Origin: JAAXHF01 sp963665955
GTDB taxonomy: Bacteria > Desulfobacterota > Binatia > Bin18
Direction: 5' to 3'
Assembly: GCA_965231765.1 (NCBI GenBank)
Contig: OZ246887.1
Location: forward strand, 5,518,001-5,582,000
DNA length: 64,000 nt
Made by a program: the position numbers and the translations under genes. Numbering within the stretch: position 1 is the stretch's first letter; each line of letters opens with the position of its first letter. The notes beneath the pieces are model-generated. The model saw only the letters and a program-made list of their open reading frames with translations, did not search any database and had not been told where the DNA came from. Of the stretch, positions 62,160 to 64,000 are shown piece after piece.

Positions 62160-62943
62160 TTATAGATGTGGGTGCATGGAGTGCAATGTGTGGGTCTTGC
62201 CCATCAAACCGTCTTGATAAGGGGGTTTTCGCTGCCAGGCTTTAAAAAACTGACGGTTGATGAAGCGACTGTGTCTGTCCAGAAAAAAGGTAAAACTCCT
62301 CATTGCGATCCTGAAAGGGTTGTTGGTCTGCATCAGCTTGCCCGTTTCGACCGAGGCCTTGATCGTATGCATGCTGGGGGGCTGACGTTTCGCATCATAG
62401 GTGTCCAACACTGTGTCGGGAGCTTTCCCGGACAGAACGAGATGCAGCTTAAATGACAGATTGGCCGTGTCCCTCATTCCCATGTTCAGACCCTGACCCG
62501 ACCAAGGCGGGGTCTGATGTGCCGCGTCTCCGGCGACGAGCAGCCGTCCCTGGCGCCATTTGCTCGGCATACCAGCATAAAATGTGTAGGGCGGGTGTCG
62601 GATGAGCCTGAATTTTTCGGGGTCATACCCCCTCGCAATAATCAGGTCTCGAGCGGCCTCGGCGAAGTCCTCTTCGGTTTCAGAGGATACCCGCATGACG
62701 GCGGGATGGCGCAGAAAATCAAATCGCACATGTCCATGTGCGCCCTTGGCCACGACGCCTGAATGCTTTGGGTCTAAAACGAAGTATCCCCCGTCTGGAA
62801 TGACGGTTCGAAAATAGACCGCATCGTCAACAATCGCGTCCACAACGAGATATTCTTCGCTATAATCAAGGTTAATTCGCTCCATGCCAAGCGCGCACCT
62901 TAGTCGTTTGACGGAAGACTCAGGCAGCGAGAGTTCTGAGAAT
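62160..62943 (-). pseudogene. MhpA-like FAD hydroxylase, C-terminal half
   Basis: The frame contains SSVKRLRCALGMERINLDYS, EEYLVVDAIVDDAVYF, GDAAHQTPPWSGQGLNMGMRDTANLSFKL with the GD motif, and a C-terminal segment typical of 3-(3-hydroxyphenyl)propionate hydroxylase. The N-terminal FAD Rossmann domain is missing: protein-like sequence begins directly behind the TAG stop of the MBL-like gene, in the same frame. ATG 62885 could start a shorter product, but it could not bind FAD normally. Confidence 0.75.
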
Positions 62944-62945
62944 TT

Positions 62946-63683
62946 CTACGCATTCGGAAAAGCACGCTCAACTGCTGTCTGCACTGCTGACTTTGCCCCG
63001 TGGGCCAGGAAACTCCCATGAGCGCTCAGCAGCGCATCGAAGTCAAGGCTTAACAATCGGTCGAACTCTTGCTTGAGCGAGCTTCCCTCATGCGTCATAA
63101 TCTTCAGCCAAATAGGTCCAATGAGGGTGGTTTTTGGAAAGCCGATAAACGGCATCATAATGCGCGCTGGCAAATTGTTGTGCTTGTAATCGCCGTAGTT
63201 CTGTATCGCGTCACAGGTAAGCAGCAAGCCGCTTCCGCGCTGCAGCAAAAGGGCAGACTCGGGCTGCACCGTACCGTTGAAACAGAATAACTGCGCATCT
63301 GGAAACGGCAGGGGGCTGTCAGCTTGCATTTCCACATCAATGGCAGGTTGGGGATAGGTCGTGCCGCCCGGCTGGCACCAGAACTCTGCCTTGAACGTGT
63401 TGACGTAATACGGATCATCCACGCCATGCATAGGCCCAAGGCGCATGATGCGTTTTACAGTCCCGAGCGCTTGTAGCTTCTCTTCTTCGTCAGAATTGAG
63501 CCGTATGGGGTTCACCAGGGTTAGTTCACCGTCATGACGGATGACCGCCATGTTACGGGTGATGCGTACCAGTGCATTCATTTTGATGCTGCCTCGGACC
63601 ATGAAAACGTCTTGGGCAATCTCCTCAACCGGATCATGCGGATAGACCGGAGGGTAAACGGGCCGGGATGCTGAGTCGCTCAT
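62946..63683 (-). CDS. Metallo-beta-lactamase-fold-like protein (divergent)
   Basis: The 245-aa protein has an MBL-like order: MAVIRHDGELTLVNPIRL, MRLGPMHGVDDPYYV, LFCFNGTVQPESALLLQRG, LLLTCDAIQNYG and LLSAHGSFLAHG. The canonical HxHxDH metal site is replaced by a single HGVDD, so metal binding may be reduced. It ends TAG directly before the hydroxylase remnant in the same frame. The start is ATG behind GAGGAGAAATCTACT. Confidence 0.65.
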   Translation of the reverse strand: MSDSASRPVYPPVYPHDPVEEIAQDVFMVRGSIKMNALVRITRNMAVIRHDGELTLVNPIRLNSDEEEKLQALGTVKRIMRLGPMHGVDDPYYVNTFKAEFWCQPGGTTYPQPAIDVEMQADSPLPFPDAQLFCFNGTVQPESALLLQRGSGLLLTCDAIQNYGDYKHNNLPARIMMPFIGFPKTTLIGPIWLKIMTHEGSSLKQEFDRLLSLDFDALLSAHGSFLAHGAKSAVQTAVERAFPNA

Positions 63684-63814
63684 AGTAGATTTCTCCTCAT
63701 AGTCTCTGACTGTCTTTTTGACAAGGAAATTGAAAGCCCGCTGTCAACAGTAAACGGTTTGCCTCTATCACATCCCAGCAGTGTAGTGCCAGCATAAAAC
63801 GCGACCGGTCACGG

Positions 63815-64000
63815 ATGGATAAGACCTTGATGAATCACGCATACGTTGAGGAGGATGACGGTGGCTACTGGGTGCAAGACACCCGTGTGTCACTGGATAA
63901 AGAATGTGAAAATCGGAGCTTTGAGTCGGTCTGGTATCCGGAGCACACTCATATCCCGGCTAGTCGGCGCAGTCCGTGGCCTGGAGGGGAAGAGTTCCCC
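63815..64000 (+). CDS. DUF433-like protein start (runs off the window)
   Basis: From ATG 63815 or 63830 the frame gives YVEEDDGGYWVQDTRVSLD, the typical head of DUF433/VapB45-like antitoxins. After RVSLD the sequence no longer fits the family (the expected next helix, SIVYAFLxG-like, is absent), so it may be truncated or rearranged. It continues to the end of the window. Confidence 0.45.
   Translation, partial: MDKTLMNHAYVEEDDGGYWVQDTRVSLDKECENRSFESVWYPEHTHIPASRRSPWPGGEEFP

Overview
The window looks like a piece of an uncultured soil or sponge-associated bacterium rich in xenobiotic-type metabolism. About eight luciferase-like flavin monooxygenase (LLM) loci, several amidohydrolases, Baeyer-Villiger-type monooxygenases (BVMOs), SDRs, a PRISE reductase and a probable selenoprotein resemble Tectomicrobia/Entotheonella-like or deep-branching 'deltaproteobacterial' genomes. 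This taxonomic guess is inference from gene content; no rRNA or tRNA gene was seen.

Layout. 1-3.4 kb: end of an LLM, a truncated HIT protein, a DUF6566-like small protein, a PRISE-type reductase and a nitronate-monooxygenase-like flavoprotein. 3.4-7.6 kb: a distinct island of unknown, mostly minus-strand genes (a bactofilin-like mini-protein, a zinc-ribbon protein, two membrane proteins) plus a frameshifted secreted Cys-rich protein. Four near-identical promoter-like blocks sit upstream of its genes. 7.6-9.1 kb: lexA with a direct-repeat operator, then a toxin-antitoxin-like pair. 9.3-16 kb: TrpB2, an unknown protein, an alkylhydroperoxidase-related protein interrupted by an in-frame TGA that is best read as selenocysteine, an HdrB-like CCG protein, a GST-like protein and an LLM. 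16-25.5 kb: an amidohydrolase, cytochrome P460 plus acyl-CoA dehydrogenase, an orphan HicB, DUF169, an alpha/beta hydrolase, a TumE-like TA pair, half a racemase, an MFS transporter and a two-gene unknown operon. 25.6-36.5 kb: two overlapping amidohydrolases, a BVMO, GFA, cupin, D-aminoacylase-type hydrolase, LLM, SnoaL-like protein and a second BVMO.

36.6-51 kb is scarred. It holds a BVMO fragment fused head-on to a YtcJ-type amidohydrolase fragment, an SDR with an internal deletion, an LLM split by a ~1.95 kb insertion (carrying another, frameshifted LLM and a MITE-like repeat), a hairpin cluster, an N,N-dimethylformamidase remnant and nested IS256/IS110 remnants. Intact genes in between include TetR regulators, an epoxide hydrolase, an LLM, and a flavin monooxygenase fused to a cytochrome b5 domain with a TetR gene and an operator-like palindrome. 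51-64 kb: an NAD(P)-binding DUF2867-type protein, HD hydrolase, aldo/keto reductase, NtaA-type monooxygenase with its own TetR and operator, an SDR, an amidase with a GatC/AtzG-like small partner, an LLM, the C-terminal half of an MhpA-like hydroxylase, an MBL-like protein and a DUF433-like start at the edge.

Together the genes suggest a patchwork of short catabolic operons (oxygenase + hydrolase + reductase + local TetR) that is being shuffled by deletion and insertion. The best candidates for new biology are the promoter-repeat island (3.4-7.6 kb) and the selenoprotein locus (11.7-12.8 kb).
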